Under the pieces are notes generated by a model that worked only from the letters and a program-made list of their open reading frames with translations, was not told the origin of the DNA and did no database searches. A program made the position numbers and the translations under genes. Below are positions 5,568 through 7,003 of a stretch of 7,003 nt of DNA, in pieces. The stretch is from the NCBI GenBank assembly GCA_019419405.1, contig DYAA01000111.1, positions 1-7,003 on the forward strand, in the 5' to 3' direction. Each line of letters starts with the position of its first letter. Position 1 is the first letter of the stretch. Origin of the DNA: Collinsella sp. GTDB taxonomy: Bacteria > Actinomycetota > Coriobacteriia > Coriobacteriales > Coriobacteriaceae.

Positions 5568-7003
5568 GTGTCTGCAGCCATCAAACCCTTCAGCGACGAG
5601 TTCGAAGAATATGGTCGCGATGAATCTCGCACATCGGGCGAGGCGTCGAGTATCTCGTTTCCGACAACGGAGGACGAAGTCCGCGCCATTCTGCGAAAGC
5701 TCCATGCCGAGCATGTTCCGATAACGGTCCAGGGTGCTCGGACCGGTCTGGCTGCCGGTGCCGTGCCCCACGGCGGCCACATCCTCAACACTTCTCGTAT
5801 GAATCGCTACCTGGGTCTTCGCCGCGACGAGCAAGGCCGTTTTCTGCTGCGCGTGGAGCCGGGCGTCGTGCTTTCTGAGTTACGCAAGCAGCTGGGCAAG
5901 AAGGCATTGCCGACCGCTGGCTGGGATCAGGCATCGCTTGAGGCCTATGAGGAGTTCCAGACAGCTCCCGAGCAGTTCTTTCCCACCGATCCCACCGAGG
6001 CATCTGCCTGCCTGGGTGGCATGGCGGCGTGCAATGCCTCCGGTGCCCGCAGCTATGCCTATGGCCCCATGCGCCCGCACGTTACGGGGCTTCACGTGGC
6101 ACTGCCGGACGGCGACCTGCTCGAGCTTCATCGAGGTCGGGCACACGCTGACGCACGCCACTTGTCGCTCGTGACGGCAGGGGGCCGCGCGCTTGAGCTG
6201 GATCTTCCCGGCTATACCATGCCCAAGACCAAAAACGCGTCGGGTTATTTCGTTTCGGACGACATGGACGCCATCGATCTTTTTATCGGTGCATGCGGCA
6301 CACTCGGGGTCATTACCGAGCTCGAGATCGCCCTGCAGGCGGCACCTTCGGTCGTATGGGGCGTGAGCTGCTTTTTCGACAGCGAGGACAAGGCAGTGTC
6401 CTTTACCGATTCCGTGCGCCCCGTGCTGTCCCATGCCGCCGCTATTGAGTATTTCGATGCCGGCGCCTTGGATATCCTTCGCCGCCAGCGCGAGCAGTCG
6501 ACCGCGTTTGCCTCGCTGCCGGCACTCGACGATGAGGCAAAGGTCTGTATTTACGTGGAACTCGACTGCGACGACGAGGCTCAAGCGACTGAGGAGCTGT
6601 ACCACCTGGGATGGGTTTTGGAGCTTGCGGGCGGCCGCGATGACGCGACCTGGGTTGCGCGCACCGAGGTCGATCGCGAATGCCAGCGGTTCTTCCGCCA
6701 CGCCGTCCCCGAGAGTGTCAACATGCTCATCGATGAGCGTCGCCGCACCGACCCCACCATTACCAAACTGGGGTCGGATATGTCGGTACCCAACGCGCGC
6801 CTGGCCGATGTCGTTGCCTTCTATCGCCGCACGCTGGCCGAAAGCGGGCTTGAGTCTGCCGCCTGGGGACATATCGGCAACAACCATCTGCATGTGAATA
6901 TCCTGCCGCGCGATGCGCAGGACTACCGTCGCGGTGGTGAGCTGTTTGCCCGGTGGGCTGCGGAGGTAACGGCTATGGGCGGCGCCGTCTCTGCCGAGCA
7001 CGG
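5568..7003 (+). CDS. GlcD-type FAD-linked 2-hydroxyacid oxidase, 3' end beyond the window
   Basis: The first 478 codons of a flavoprotein of the vanillyl-alcohol oxidase/p-cresol methylhydroxylase superfamily, the group of glycolate oxidase GlcD and D-lactate dehydrogenases. The N-terminal FAD-binding domain shows SISFPTTEDEVRAIL (28-42), the pyrophosphate-binding loop QGARTGLAAGAVP (55-67), a VEPGVV strand, YGPMRPHV (165-172), KNASGY (222-227) and GTLGVITE (244-251). The C-terminal FAD-oxidase domain has the metal or substrate histidine motif GHIGNNHLHVN (434-444). It is cut off at GGAVSAEH (471-478), the start of the family's G-x-x-S-x-E-H-G-I-G motif. All expected cofactor motifs are present, so the enzyme should be active; the substrate, probably a D-2-hydroxy acid, cannot be told. 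The start is GTG with GGGGGAG five bases upstream. A fused Fe-S (CCG-type) domain could follow off the edge. Confidence 0.93.
   Translation, partial: MSAAIKPFSDEFEEYGRDESRTSGEASSISFPTTEDEVRAILRKLHAEHVPITVQGARTGLAAGAVPHGGHILNTSRMNRYLGLRRDEQGRFLLRVEPGVVLSELRKQLGKKALPTAGWDQASLEAYEEFQTAPEQFFPTDPTEASACLGGMAACNASGARSYAYGPMRPHVTGLHVALPDGDLLELHRGRAHADARHLSLVTAGGRALELDLPGYTMPKTKNASGYFVSDDMDAIDLFIGACGTLGVITELEIALQAAPSVVWGVSCFFDSEDKAVSFTDSVRPVLSHAAAIEYFDAGALDILRRQREQSTAFASLPALDDEAKVCIYVELDCDDEAQATEELYHLGWVLELAGGRDDATWVARTEVDRECQRFFRHAVPESVNMLIDERRRTDPTITKLGSDMSVPNARLADVVAFYRRTLAESGLESAAWGHIGNNHLHVNILPRDAQDYRRGGELFARWAAEVTAMGGAVSAEH

Noticed and set aside
5880..7001. Long open frame on the minus strand (373 codons) across the FAD oxidase gene
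   Set aside because: It is a shadow of the plus-strand flavoprotein, whose FAD and histidine motifs are unmistakable. The translation has no recognisable domain, and such antisense frames are common in GC-rich genes.

Overview
This window looks like a chromosomal segment from a GC-rich Gram-positive gut bacterium of the class Coriobacteriia, most likely Collinsella or a close relative. The evidence is the GC-rich third codon positions, strong AGGAG-type ribosome binding sites, GTG starts, an LAQTG-type sortase signal, and the style of the TerB_N and DUF554 proteins. The genus is an inference from these features; no ribosomal marker is present.

Layout: seven genes run leftward on the minus strand and one runs rightward on the plus strand, out of a divergent intergenic region at 5223-5567. 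In transcription order on the minus strand they are: a 98-aa protein with a nuclease-like sequence signature (5222-4926); a membrane-anchored extracytoplasmic protein that overlaps it by an ATGA (4929-4420); an 88-bp gap with a promoter and a palindrome; a secreted WxL-like protein (4331-3732); an 85-aa sortase-anchored mini-protein (3748-3491, overlapping by 17 bp); a large cysteine-rich secreted protein (3449-2037); a DUF554 integral membrane protein (1918-1202); and a TerB_N-domain protein (1113 to beyond the left edge). On the plus strand, a GlcD-type FAD-linked oxidase begins at 5568 and runs off the right edge.

The most interesting part is the surface-protein cluster at 2037-4929. One secreted protein has a W-x-I and a C-terminal W-T-V motif placed like the two motifs of WxL domains. 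It is followed by a tiny sortase substrate and by a large secreted protein without an anchor. This resembles the csc (cell-surface complex) clusters of Gram-positive bacteria, where WxL proteins travel with a small LPxTG protein. The proteins here are divergent enough that the cluster may be an undescribed coriobacterial counterpart. The similarity is a by-eye motif reading and needs profile or structure comparison.

The flanking TerB_N, DUF554 and FAD-oxidase genes look like ordinary housekeeping or accessory genes with their own transcription. I see no tRNA, rRNA, CRISPR array, insertion sequence or convincing intrinsic terminator.
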